From Lachnospiraceae bacterium (lineage in GTDB: Bacteria; Bacillota; Clostridia; Lachnospirales; Lachnospiraceae), in assembly GCA_017626095.1 (NCBI GenBank), contig JAGAJL010000023.1, forward strand, positions 1 to 64,000: a DNA stretch of 64,000 nucleotides. Reading direction: 5' to 3'. Every line of letters begins with the position of its first letter. Position 1 is the stretch's first letter. Below are positions 17,355 to 25,690 of the stretch, in pieces. A program made the position numbers and the translations under genes. The notes below the pieces were generated by a model, which did not search any database, was not told the origin of the DNA, and saw only the letters and a list, made by a program, of their open reading frames with translations.

Positions 17355-17843
17355 ATGATCGTTACTATAAGGAAATATAAACAAGATGATATGAAAGATA
17401 TGGTTCAAATCTGGAACGAAATTGTTGAAGAAGGTATTGCTTTTCCACAGGAAGAAATTCTTGATGAGAATTCAGGGAAGGAGTTTTTCGATTCACAGAC
17501 ATACTGTGGGGTGGCTGAGGATACGGAAGGAAAAATATATGGATTGTATATTCTGCATCCCAATAATGTTGGCAGATGTAGTCATATTTGTAATGCAAGT
17601 TACGCTGTTAGTTCCGATTCGAGAGGAATGCATATAGGAGAAAAGCTTGTTAAAGATTGTCTCATACAAGGTAAAGAAAAAGGATTTAGAATCCTTCAAT
17701 TTAATGCGGTTGTGGCTACGAATGTTCATGCTCGTCATTTATATGAGCGTCTTGGCTTTAAGCAACTGGGCACAATTCCGGGTGGATTTAGGATGAAGGA
17801 TGGTCATTATGAAGATATATGTCCATATTACCATGAATTGTAG
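17355..17843 (+). CDS. GNAT acetyltransferase, phosphinothricin-acetyltransferase-like
   Basis: A 162-residue GNAT protein. It has VTIRKYKQDDMKDMVQIWNEIVEEG at the start, the acetyl-CoA-binding segment SSDSRGMHIGEKLV (near residue 91), FNAVVATNVHARHLYERLGF and the PGGFRMKDGHYED end. The overall pattern resembles the PAT/YncA group that acetylates amino-acid-like compounds. RBS GGAGG 9 nt before ATG. A hairpin at about 17894-17931 may end its transcript. Confidence 0.88.
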   Translation: MIVTIRKYKQDDMKDMVQIWNEIVEEGIAFPQEEILDENSGKEFFDSQTYCGVAEDTEGKIYGLYILHPNNVGRCSHICNASYAVSSDSRGMHIGEKLVKDCLIQGKEKGFRILQFNAVVATNVHARHLYERLGFKQLGTIPGGFRMKDGHYEDICPYYHEL

Positions 17844-17893
17844 AATGACAATAAAATAGATAAATTACTCCAAATTTAATGATGAGGTTCCAT

Positions 17894-17931
17894 TTGCATT
17901 TCGCTACGCAGCTAGTAGAAATGCGTAGTTT
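17894..17931 (+). terminator. Weak hairpin terminator
   Basis: GCATTTC pairs with GAAATGC around an inner CTA/TAG stem, followed by GTAGTTTT. The T run is short. Confidence 0.35.
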
Positions 17932-17948
17932 TAGAAGGGGAAATATTT

Positions 17949-18206
17949 ATGGGAGAATTATCAAAACTACCTAATATAGGAAAAACAGTGGAAGAACAAC
18001 TTGTTTTGGTTGGTATACAGACTGTTGATGAATTAAAGGACATTGGTGCCAAAGAAGCTTGGTTAAAGATACAGGAAATTGACGAATCGGCGTGCATTCA
18101 TCGTCTGATGGCACTTGAAGGTGCAATTGAAGGAATAAAGAAAACAATGTTGTCGGATGAAGTGAAGGCTGATTTAAAAGAATTTTATCAGAGAAATAAG
18201 AAGTAA
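17949..18206 (+). CDS. TfoX C-terminal domain protein
   Basis: An 85-residue protein matching the TfoX_C domain: LSKLPNIGKTVEEQLVLVGI, VDELKDIGAKEAWLKI and HRLMALEGAIEGI. The domain is helix-hairpin-helix-like; the full TfoX protein regulates competence in Haemophilus, but stand-alone C-domains in Firmicutes have no known role. RBS AGAAGGGGAAA. Confidence 0.88.
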   Translation: MGELSKLPNIGKTVEEQLVLVGIQTVDELKDIGAKEAWLKIQEIDESACIHRLMALEGAIEGIKKTMLSDEVKADLKEFYQRNKK

Positions 18207-18375
18207 ATACATAGGAATTCAAGTTGAATACATGAGAAACGTCCTTTGCAATGTTAATTCTAAAACGGCAGAAAGCCCAGTAAATGCTACTTTTAAATTA
18301 TATAGTTTCAGAGATTATATATAGAATTATTTTTGAAGGATAAAGATGAAATCTAATGAACTTCTGGACTGATAT

Positions 18376-18609
18376 ATGGATATATCACATAGATTGAGAT
18401 ATGTAGGTCCAAAGCGAGAAATGAAGTCGATTTGGACTGACATACTGGAAGAAGCTGTAGGCCCAAAAGATGAAATGAGGTCAGTTTGGTATGACGAGCA
18501 AGGAGAAGCTGTAGGCCCAAAAGATGAAATGAGGCCAGTTTGGTATGACGAGCAAGGAGAAGTTGTAGGTCCAAAAGATGAAATGTGGTCGATTTGGTAT
18601 GACAGGTAG
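18376..18609 (+). CDS. Tandem-repeat protein, four 18-residue repeats
   Basis: A 77-residue frame made almost entirely of a 54-bp tandem repeat: units start at 18400, 18454, 18508 and 18562 and encode VGPKDEM[RW][SP][VI]W[YT]D. The frame ends at TAG 18607-18609, but the same frame continues after it as KEVVGFMPEMVFESGK and on to TGA at 18721, with no other stop. A degenerate unit lies upstream (AAAGATGAAAT near 18343, TGGACTGA near 18366). The repeat length is a multiple of three and the encoded units are conserved, which supports past or present translation. No good RBS precedes ATG 18376. Function unknown; it may be a relic. Confidence 0.45.
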   Translation: MDISHRLRYVGPKREMKSIWTDILEEAVGPKDEMRSVWYDEQGEAVGPKDEMRPVWYDEQGEVVGPKDEMWSIWYDR

Positions 18610-18773
18610 AAAGAAGTGGTAGGCTTTATGCCGGAAATGGTATTTGAGTCGGGAAAAATACATATGAATGAAACAGAAAAGTTCAAACAGTACAATTTAA
18701 CAGATACGGCCTATGATTTTTGAGGAATATATTTTACCAAGCCGTGTTAAGAATAGTATTTCAGGAGGAAAGT

Positions 18774-19157
18774 ATGCATATTGAGCATGTTGCAATGTTT
18801 GTTAATGACTTAGAAAAAACAAGAGAATTTTTTGTGAAGTATTTCAATGCCATATCCAATGAGAAATATCACAATAAAGAGACAGGTTTTTCTTCCTATT
18901 TTTTATCTTTTGATGATGGGGCAAGATTGGAAATTATGAATAAACCGGATTTGTCGGATAGAGAAAAACAATTAGTAGAGACGGGATATATACACATTGC
19001 ATTTCGTCTGGGAAGTAAAGAAGCAGTAGATGTTCTTACAGATAGGCTAAAAAGGGATGGATATCCTGTTGTTAGCGGACCCAGGACAACCGGTGACGGA
19101 TATTATGAGAGTTGTATAATGGGCGACGAAGGAAATCAAATCGAAATTACTGTTTAG
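18774..19157 (+). CDS. VOC-family (glyoxalase-like) protein
   Basis: A 127-residue single vicinal-oxygen-chelate protein: [23 protein letters not shown] at the start, [15 protein letters not shown], a central [15 protein letters not shown] and the end [15 protein letters not shown], with metal ligands His (HIEH), Glu and His in the expected places. Such proteins range from glyoxalase I and dioxygenases to fosfomycin and bleomycin resistance. The substrate is unknown. ATG 18774 has CAGGAGGAAAG 6 nt upstream, so the upstream in-frame codons are not used. Confidence 0.88.
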   Translation: MHIEHVAMFVNDLEKTREFFVKYFNAISNEKYHNKETGFSSYFLSFDDGARLEIMNKPDLSDREKQLVETGYIHIAFRLGSKEAVDVLTDRLKRDGYPVVSGPRTTGDGYYESCIMGDEGNQIEITV

Positions 19158-19244
19158 AGTATGCTTGCTGGGCAAAGTATAAAGGATGAGCCGGAAATGC
19201 TCTGTGAAAAGCAAGTAAACAGAGTAATAATAAGGGAGAAAGCG

Positions 19245-19505
19245 ATGAATGTTTTAGTAGTATATTGTCATCCAAGTGAAAACAGTTTTACAAGCGAGGT
19301 GAAAAACTCATTTGTAAAAGGATTGGAAGAAGCCGGGCATACCTATACCATATCTGATTTGTATGCGGAAGGATTTAATCCGGTCATGAGCAAAGAGGAA
19401 TATCATAGAGAAGGATTTTATCAGTTGGATATGCCTGTTTTACCGGATGTCATCAGGGAACAGGAACGGATTAATTCTCGTAAAAAGAAACAGTTAAAAA
19501 AATAG
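19245..19505 (+). pseudogene. Flavodoxin-like NAD(P)H:quinone oxidoreductase, truncated
   Basis: The 86-residue product begins MNVLVVYCHPSENSFTSEVK and SDLYAEGFNPVMSKEEY, the start of the Flavodoxin_2 family (MdaB/KefF-like). After DVIREQERIN the frame becomes SRKKKQLKK and stops, before the FMN-binding PLWW segment that should follow. Intact members have about 180-250 residues. The 160 bp after it show no recognisable remainder, so the 3' part is deleted. Confidence 0.75.
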
Positions 19506-19667
19506 TGGTTGACCAAGTTGAAAAAATGTGCGTTTTTCCATAGAATATGTGTATAAAATCGGCAATGCAACCTGTAGTTTACATTTAGAACCCGGTTGTT
19601 GGTGGTCTTTGGGACATCAAATTGGTATTGTATGCAGGAACAAATTGTTCAGATTGGAGGACGCACT

Positions 19668-20465
19668 ATGACATTAGGCGATAAGTTAGCAATACTTAGA
19701 AAAGAAAATAATTACACACAAGAGCAACTTGCCGGTATTTTGGGAGTATCCAGACAGGCAATCAGCAAATGGGAGAGTAATATTACATATCCTGAGACTG
19801 ATAAGTTAATACGGATGAGCGAACTGTTTAACTGTTCATTGGATTATCTGCTGAAAGATACAGTAGAAACAGATAACGGTAATCAGGATAACAGAGAGCA
19901 TAATTATGAGGAAACTTCATTTCTAAAAAGGTATCTGCGGGAAAGAAAGAGTGAAAAAACAGTATGGGGTATGCCTTTATGGCATATTGGCAGAAGGGCA
20001 CAAGGATTCGTTGCTGTTGGCTTGAATGCCCGAGGAGTTATTGCAATCGGACTAAAAGCGCAGGGAATTGTATCTTTGGGAATGTTGTCCATAGGAGTAT
20101 TATCGCTCGGCATGCTTTCACTTGGATTGCTTTCAATTGGATTGTTTGCTCTCGGAGTCTTATCGGCAGGTTGCTTTTCTATCGGCATATTTGCGGCTGG
20201 AGCAATCAGTTTGGGAATTATATCAGTTGGTGCAATTGCAGTCGGTGAATTTTCCATAGGTGCCTTAGCTTGCGGGAAATATTTTGCTTTTGGCGATAAT
20301 GCCCGGGCGATGGTTGCCTTAGGTGACAGTCAGGCAATTGGAAGCGTATTTCAAAAAATTGGCGAGCTTTCTGCTCAGGACATTGCGGTTACAAAGCAAT
20401 CTCTTGATGAGGTTGTGCCCAACTATTTTTCGTGGGCAAAGGAAATTGTCAAACTGTTTTTATAA
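19668..20465 (+). CDS. XRE regulator with hydrophobic pentapeptide-like repeat domain
   Basis: A 265-residue protein. An XRE helix-turn-helix (residues 5-62: NNYTQEQLAGILGVSRQAIS) is followed by a charged linker and, from residue about 125 to 205, at least 13 consecutive five-residue repeats of the form G-x-[LIF]-[SA]-x (GMLSI GVLSL GMLSL GLLSI). The spacing matches pentapeptide-repeat proteins with Gly at i-2 and hydrophobic instead of Asp/Asn at i-1. A right-handed beta-helix or a membrane-embedded array is possible. The end (residues 235-265) is a normal amphipathic helix. RBS TTGGAGGACG 6 nt before ATG. Confidence 0.85.
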   Translation: MTLGDKLAILRKENNYTQEQLAGILGVSRQAISKWESNITYPETDKLIRMSELFNCSLDYLLKDTVETDNGNQDNREHNYEETSFLKRYLRERKSEKTVWGMPLWHIGRRAQGFVAVGLNARGVIAIGLKAQGIVSLGMLSIGVLSLGMLSLGLLSIGLFALGVLSAGCFSIGIFAAGAISLGIISVGAIAVGEFSIGALACGKYFAFGDNARAMVALGDSQAIGSVFQKIGELSAQDIAVTKQSLDEVVPNYFSWAKEIVKLFL

Positions 20466-20583
20466 CTTTCTTTTTCAGGGAATATAAATCCGGAAAAGGG
20501 AGTTTTAAAATAAGATCGTTAGTTGCATAGAAAGTCACTTCGGATTACAATAATTTTATCAAGACAAAAAAGGATGAAAGAAT

Positions 20584-22599
20584 ATGAAAAAGTATAATCC
20601 GGATAAATTAAAGAAAATACACGTATATCCATTGATTATTATTTTAATTATCGTGGTTTTTATTGTTGGTGTGGCCATATCGCTTCTTGCAGGTGCACTT
20701 TTTGACAATTTGACAAGAGGTAAGATTAGTCAGGGATACAAGTGGGCGCAAGGATTCTATAGTCAGATAAAAGAGATAGATTTGGATGACAAATCTGCTC
20801 TGGACGATGCCTTTTCCAATTATTCGGCTGTGGTAAATGATGTAACAGGTGTGACGGTTTCAGACGGTGAAACGGTTCTATATCAATGTGGTGAAGAAAT
20901 ATCTGATTTAAAGACAGATGCTATGGATTACTCTGGTTTTATTGAGCTATATGATGAGGAGCTGGAAAATTATACGATTTATCTGGATACTGCAGAAAAT
21001 GCATATTTTGATAAATTCGCATCCGGGAATTTGGCGTTTATACAGAAAACGTTATTTAAATCCATTGAATTATCAGATGAAATGGGTGAAAATGCGGACT
21101 TTAATGAAGTTATGAATATGTCTGTATTCGAGCAGACTTGCTATTATGGTTTTAAAAATGATGATGGCACGGTTACATATGTTGCATTAAATCTTCATAT
21201 CATAGTGCAGGATGTAATTCTTGTGGAACTGGTATGTGTAAGTATCAGTTTAATCTGTTTCATTTATTTGATATTTGTGATTTTCATGTTTATCAGATTT
21301 GTGAGAAGTCAGAGAAGATTGTTGAAGTTATATTATGCAGATAAAGAGACAGGTGGTAAAAACTGGTATTATTTCCTCGGGGAAGCATCGAAAAAAATGA
21401 AAAAGTACAGGCGCAAAAACGTGAAGGCTGCCATGGTTCATATACGGATGGAAAAATACAGAAATTATTGTTCGTGCTATGGAGACAAGGAAGGCAGGGC
21501 ACTCGTTGGTGATTTTTATGATGTCATTCGAAGGAATATTACGAAAAAAGAAACATTTGCAAGGCACGAAATGTGTGATTTCGGATTGTTAATCTGCTAT
21601 GAGAATGAGGGGCAACTGGTCGAACGAATTGAAAAAATAATGGGCTTGTTGGATGCGAAAAGACCGAATATCAAACTTTATTTTAAGGCGGGAATTAATA
21701 TTCTTGATGGAGAAATTATGGAACCGTCCGAAGCCTATAACAGAGCGACGATAGCAAGGGCTAAGATTGAAGATACGCATAATGAAAATGTGAGTTTCTT
21801 TACGCAGCAGATGAAGGAAGAACTTCTCTGGGAGAGAAAAGTGGAAAATGATATGGAGAGAGCTTTGATAAACCATGAATACAAAGTGTATCTCCAGCCC
21901 AAGTATTCAGTCGATGATGAAAAGCTGGCGGCAGCAGAGGCTTTGGTAAGGTGGGTTCATCCTACGGAAGGATTGATTGCACCATATAAGTTCATTCCGA
22001 TATTTGAGAGAAATGGTTTTATAACAAAACTGGATGATTATATGATTGCAGAAGTTGCAAAATTACAAGCAAAATGGATTGCAGAGGGTAAAAAGATTGT
22101 CCCCATTTCTGTCAATGTATCCAGAGCACATTTTACAAGAGAAAACCTGGCGGAACACATTTGTGAGATTGTAGACAGCTACAAAGTTCCACACGAAGCC
22201 ATTGAACTGGAATTGACGGAGAGTGCATTCTTTGATGACAAAGAGACGTTAATCGGTATCGTAAATAAGATGAAAGATTATGGTTTTGCGGTATCCATGG
22301 ATGACTTTGGTGCAGGTTATTCTTCTTTAAATTCCCTGAAAGAATTACCAATTGATGTGGTAAAACTGGATGCAGAATTCTTTAGAGGAAATGACGAAGA
22401 AGGAAAAGGAAAAGTGATTGTCAGTGACGCCATCAGTCTTGCTAAGAAACTGAACATGCGTATCGTGGCAGAGGGGATCGAGACAAGAGAGCAGGTGGAT
22501 TTTCTTGCAGAAAATGAGTGTGACCTGATTCAGGGATATTATTTTGCAAAACCGATGCCGGTAGAGGAATTTGAAGTGAAAGTGGCTGAGGATGCATAA
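20584..22599 (+). CDS. Membrane c-di-GMP phosphodiesterase, degenerate GGDEF plus EAL
   Basis: A 671-residue signalling protein. TM1 (residues 13-37), an extracytoplasmic sensor region (38-205), TM2 (208-240), a degenerate GGDEF domain (about 275-420, with ARHEMCDFG in place of the RxGGDEF signature), and an EAL domain (about 430-668). EAL residues look complete: EALVRW near 451, SVNVSR, ELELTES near 543, DDFGAGYSSL near 573, VVKLDAEF, VAEGIET and QGYYFAKPM. It should hydrolyse c-di-GMP, with the GGDEF part regulatory. It has no operon partner. RBS AAGGATG. Confidence 0.92.
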   Translation: MKKYNPDKLKKIHVYPLIIILIIVVFIVGVAISLLAGALFDNLTRGKISQGYKWAQGFYSQIKEIDLDDKSALDDAFSNYSAVVNDVTGVTVSDGETVLYQCGEEISDLKTDAMDYSGFIELYDEELENYTIYLDTAENAYFDKFASGNLAFIQKTLFKSIELSDEMGENADFNEVMNMSVFEQTCYYGFKNDDGTVTYVALNLHIIVQDVILVELVCVSISLICFIYLIFVIFMFIRFVRSQRRLLKLYYADKETGGKNWYYFLGEASKKMKKYRRKNVKAAMVHIRMEKYRNYCSCYGDKEGRALVGDFYDVIRRNITKKETFARHEMCDFGLLICYENEGQLVERIEKIMGLLDAKRPNIKLYFKAGINILDGEIMEPSEAYNRATIARAKIEDTHNENVSFFTQQMKEELLWERKVENDMERALINHEYKVYLQPKYSVDDEKLAAAEALVRWVHPTEGLIAPYKFIPIFERNGFITKLDDYMIAEVAKLQAKWIAEGKKIVPISVNVSRAHFTRENLAEHICEIVDSYKVPHEAIELELTESAFFDDKETLIGIVNKMKDYGFAVSMDDFGAGYSSLNSLKELPIDVVKLDAEFFRGNDEEGKGKVIVSDAISLAKKLNMRIVAEGIETREQVDFLAENECDLIQGYYFAKPMPVEEFEVKVAEDA

Positions 22600-22746
22600 T
22601 CAAAATTTATGGCTAAGCTAAAATGTCGTGGTAAGAGGTGAGCAAGCCAATTATATCCTGTCGGTTTCTATTTGTAAGGTTGTAATGTAATGGAAAACAG
22701 TGGTCAAGCTTAAAAGAAACAAAGAGAATAAAAAGGATACACACAT

Positions 22747-23754
22747 ATGGAACAACAACGAGTGAGAATCAGTGACATTGCAGAAGAGCTGGGGCTTAGT
22801 ACTGCAACCGTATCAAATGTAATACATGGAAAAACTGCAAAGATATCGGATGAGACGGTTAAGCGTGTGCAGGCATTGCTGGAAGAGCGACAGTATATTC
22901 CGAGTATGGCGGGAATTCTTCTGGCGCAGAATTCTTCCAAAATCATCGGCATTTTTGTAAATGATCATGAAAAATATGAGCACCATGTGTTGGATGATGC
23001 ATTCATTGCCTCATCTTTGAATTGCTTATCGGAAGAAATCGAAGCGCGTGGACTGTTTATGATGGTAAAAAAGGCAAAAAATCCGGAGGAAATCATTCAG
23101 TTTGCATCTATGTGGAATATGGATGGTCTGGTAGTGATCGGCTTTTGTTATCAGGATTACATGTATTTGAGAAATCATATGCGGATTCCTTTCGTCGTGT
23201 ATGATGGTTTCTGTGATAAAACAGAACGTATCGTGGATATTACCATCGACAACTTTGACGGAGGATTGCAGGTGGGAGAGATGTTCAAAAGAAATGGACA
23301 TAAAAATGCCTTATGCATTTCCGATAATATCATCGGTGTTGATTTAGAGCGAATGGAAGGATTCAAAAAGGGGTTTGGGGCAGAACATACAGAAGTTATG
23401 GTGGTTCCGATGACCAAAAGTGAAAGATGGGAGCATTATCGGAAACATCTGGACGATTTTCGTCTTGTTTCTGCGGTATTTGCGGTTTCCGATTATTATG
23501 CTATTGACTTTATACACTTTATTAATGAACAGGGTATCTCTGTTCCGGATGATATTTCCGTCGTCGGTTTTGATGATATTCCCATGTGCGAGATGATTAC
23601 GCCGACACTTACCACCGTCAGACAGGATGGAGCATTACGGGCTAAAACTGCGATTGAAAAGCTTTATGAATTGAAAGAAAACGGGGATGTTGGAACGACC
23701 ATACGGCTGCCGGTGCAGTTAATTGAACGCGCTAGTTGTAGACAGTATAAATAA
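22747..23754 (+). CDS. LacI-family regulator
   Basis: A 335-residue LacI/GalR repressor: DNA-binding headpiece VRISDIAEELGLSTATVSNVIHGKTAKISDETVKRV (residues 6-40) and a periplasmic-binding-like effector domain (KIIGIFVNDHEKYE; DGLVVIGF; DITIDNFDGG; ISVVGFDDIPMCEMITPTLTTVRQ). The ligand is probably a sugar. No sugar operon is adjacent; a long palindromic element follows and then a MATE gene, so its regulon lies elsewhere or is the downstream transporter. Confidence 0.93.
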   Translation: MEQQRVRISDIAEELGLSTATVSNVIHGKTAKISDETVKRVQALLEERQYIPSMAGILLAQNSSKIIGIFVNDHEKYEHHVLDDAFIASSLNCLSEEIEARGLFMMVKKAKNPEEIIQFASMWNMDGLVVIGFCYQDYMYLRNHMRIPFVVYDGFCDKTERIVDITIDNFDGGLQVGEMFKRNGHKNALCISDNIIGVDLERMEGFKKGFGAEHTEVMVVPMTKSERWEHYRKHLDDFRLVSAVFAVSDYYAIDFIHFINEQGISVPDDISVVGFDDIPMCEMITPTLTTVRQDGALRAKTAIEKLYELKENGDVGTTIRLPVQLIERASCRQYK

Positions 23755-23778
23755 TTGTAAATATGACTTAGTAAATTC

Positions 23779-24016
23779 CTTTTTCGGATTTGTGTTCCCA
23801 CTATATATCTTTGTCGTCGACTTTTACGAGGTTTCGTGTCTTTCTTAGCTCCATGAGCGAACAAAATAATGACCGGTTTCAACTGTTTGAAGACGAAGTC
23901 TGAGTTTTGAAACAGGTCATTTAATGATATTTTGTGAGCATGGAGCTTAGAAAGACTAGAAACCGAAGTACGAGACGGCGAAGATATATAGTGGGAACAC
24001 AAATCCGAAAAGAAAG
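23779..24016. repeat. Long palindromic element R2, copy A (about 238 bp)
   Basis: The whole span is a near-perfect inverted repeat. Outer arms pair over about 31 bp without a gap: left from 23781 (CGGATTTGTGTTCCCACTAT onward) with right ending ATAGTGGGAACACAAATCCG at about 24008. Mid arms pair GTCTTTCTTAGCTCCATG with CATGGAGCTTAGAAAGAC. The centre is GACCGGTTTCAACTG...TTGAAACAGGTC with an inner AGAC-GAA-GTCT hairpin. It fills the gap between the LacI and MATE genes and may end the lacI transcript. It contains no open frame. Confidence 0.85.
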
Positions 24017-24138
24017 TTGTTAAATTGCACAAAATACAGACGATTTTTTTGTTTTAGGTTATGCGTTTAACCTTTGAAATTATCAGCTTTCATGCCTACA
24101 ATGAAAGCATAGAAAGATATTTTTGGAGGTGCAAGTTT

Positions 24139-25494
24139 ATGAAACATAAATCGTCTTTTTTTATTTCTGTATTTAATCTGGCATTTCCGGTAGCTTTGCA
24201 GTCCATGCTTCAGGCATCTTTTGGTATCGTGGATCAGATTATGATTGGTCAGCTTGGCAGTGTCAGTGTTGCCGGTGTTGGTCTGGCCGGAAAATTTTCC
24301 AGTATTGTTTCGGTTGTGGTTGCCGCTATAGGAGCAGTTGCGGGTATTATGATTTCGCAGTATCTGGGACAGAAAAACAGTCCGGAAGTCAGAAGAAGTT
24401 TTTATATTAATATGTTGTTTTCTCTTGTGATTGCGGGGCTTTTTACGGTATTGTCCATTCTGTTACCGACAACTGTTATGGGGCTTTATACTAAAGATCA
24501 TGCAACAAGGCAGGTAGCTGCTGCTTACCTTGCGATTATAGCAGGAACCTTTCTTCCTATGGCAGGAGCTACCCTGCTTTCCACGTTATTTCGTTGTATG
24601 GAAAAAGCGCGAATTCCTTTATATGCCAGCATCGTTTCGGCAATCATCAATACCGGATTGAATTATGTGCTGATATTCGGAAAATGCGGTATGCCTGCAA
24701 TGGGAGTAAATGGTGCAGCGATTGCAACCGTGATTGCACAGTTTATGAACTTTTTTATTATGCTTTTTATGATTCGAAAACTGACAGGGACATTGTCTCT
24801 GGCAATCAAAGAAAAACGCATGTATTCTCAGTTTAACTGGAAACAGTATGGATCTATGTTATTACCCATTCTGGTATGTGAAGTTTTATGGAGTCTTGGA
24901 GAAAATGTATATGCAATGATATATGGGCATATGGGAACGGCTGCCAGTGCTGCGATGACACTGCTCAATCCCATACAGGGATTAATGATCGGAGCACTCT
25001 GCGGGCTTTCTCAGGCAGCAGGAATCATCGTTGGAAAGAAGCTTGGAAATAAGGAATATGAAGAGGCTTATCAGGCATCAAAAAAGTTAATTTTATATGG
25101 AATTGCCGGCGCTGCCATGTTATCTGTCGTAATCATTTTGACCAGATCTGTCTATGTTGAAATTTATCAGGTAGATTCCAATGTGAAGCAATTGACAAGT
25201 CAGATTATGGTTGCTTATGCCCTGATTGCACCATTCAAAGTGGTAAATATGATTTTAGGTGGTGGAATTATGCGAAGCGGCGGAAAGACCAAATATGTCA
25301 TGTTCATAGATCTGATTGGAACATGGGGATTTGGTGTCTGGTTAGGATTATTTGCGGCATTTGTTTTGAATCTTTCTATTCCATATGTTTATTTTATTCT
25401 TTCTGTGGAAGAATGCATCCGTTTTGTCATATCGGTTGTTGTGTTTTCCAAAAGAAAATGGATGCAAAGCTTGGAACCTGTGGCATCGTGCTAA
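24139..25494 (+). CDS. MATE-family efflux transporter
   Basis: A 451-residue, 12-helix multidrug and toxin extrusion protein: FPVALQSMLQASFGIVDQIM at the start, GQLGSVSVAGVGLAGK, KARIPLYASIVSAIINTGLNY in the middle and the second half beginning WKQYGSMLLPILVCEVLWSLGEN. Such carriers export cationic drugs or metabolites by Na+ or H+ antiport. ATG 24139 has GGAGGTG 8 nt upstream; the in-frame ATG at 24061 lacks an RBS and overlaps nothing conserved. It follows palindrome copy A. Confidence 0.93.
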   Translation: MKHKSSFFISVFNLAFPVALQSMLQASFGIVDQIMIGQLGSVSVAGVGLAGKFSSIVSVVVAAIGAVAGIMISQYLGQKNSPEVRRSFYINMLFSLVIAGLFTVLSILLPTTVMGLYTKDHATRQVAAAYLAIIAGTFLPMAGATLLSTLFRCMEKARIPLYASIVSAIINTGLNYVLIFGKCGMPAMGVNGAAIATVIAQFMNFFIMLFMIRKLTGTLSLAIKEKRMYSQFNWKQYGSMLLPILVCEVLWSLGENVYAMIYGHMGTAASAAMTLLNPIQGLMIGALCGLSQAAGIIVGKKLGNKEYEEAYQASKKLILYGIAGAAMLSVVIILTRSVYVEIYQVDSNVKQLTSQIMVAYALIAPFKVVNMILGGGIMRSGGKTKYVMFIDLIGTWGFGVWLGLFAAFVLNLSIPYVYFILSVEECIRFVISVVVFSKRKWMQSLEPVASC

Positions 25495-25540
25495 GGAGAA
25501 GAACATTATTATTGCATTTTCGTCGTTTTTCAGTAGCTTG

Positions 25541-25652
25541 TTTGCATTAATAGTACGGTAATTTTGCATCATTGGCACGGCAATTTTTGCATCAGTGACA
25601 CCGTGAATTTGGAATCAATGCACCCATGATTTGTCATACAATGAATAACGTG
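25541..25652. repeat. Five imperfect 20-24-bp direct repeats (iterons)
   Basis: Units begin at 25541, 25561, 25583, 25607 and 25630 and follow the pattern ATTTTGCATCAxTGxCACCGTGA. The period of 22-24 bp equals about two helical turns. They lie within 150 bp upstream of the AI-2E-type transporter gene, where a regulator could bind cooperatively. Confidence 0.55.
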
Positions 25653-25690
25653 CTATTATCAGAATATGATTGCAAACAAGGGGTGTTTTT

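Noticed and set aside
18327..18695. Minus-strand repeat protein opposite the 54-bp array
   Set aside because: The repeat conserves the plus-strand frame; the minus frame has no RBS and is a shadow.
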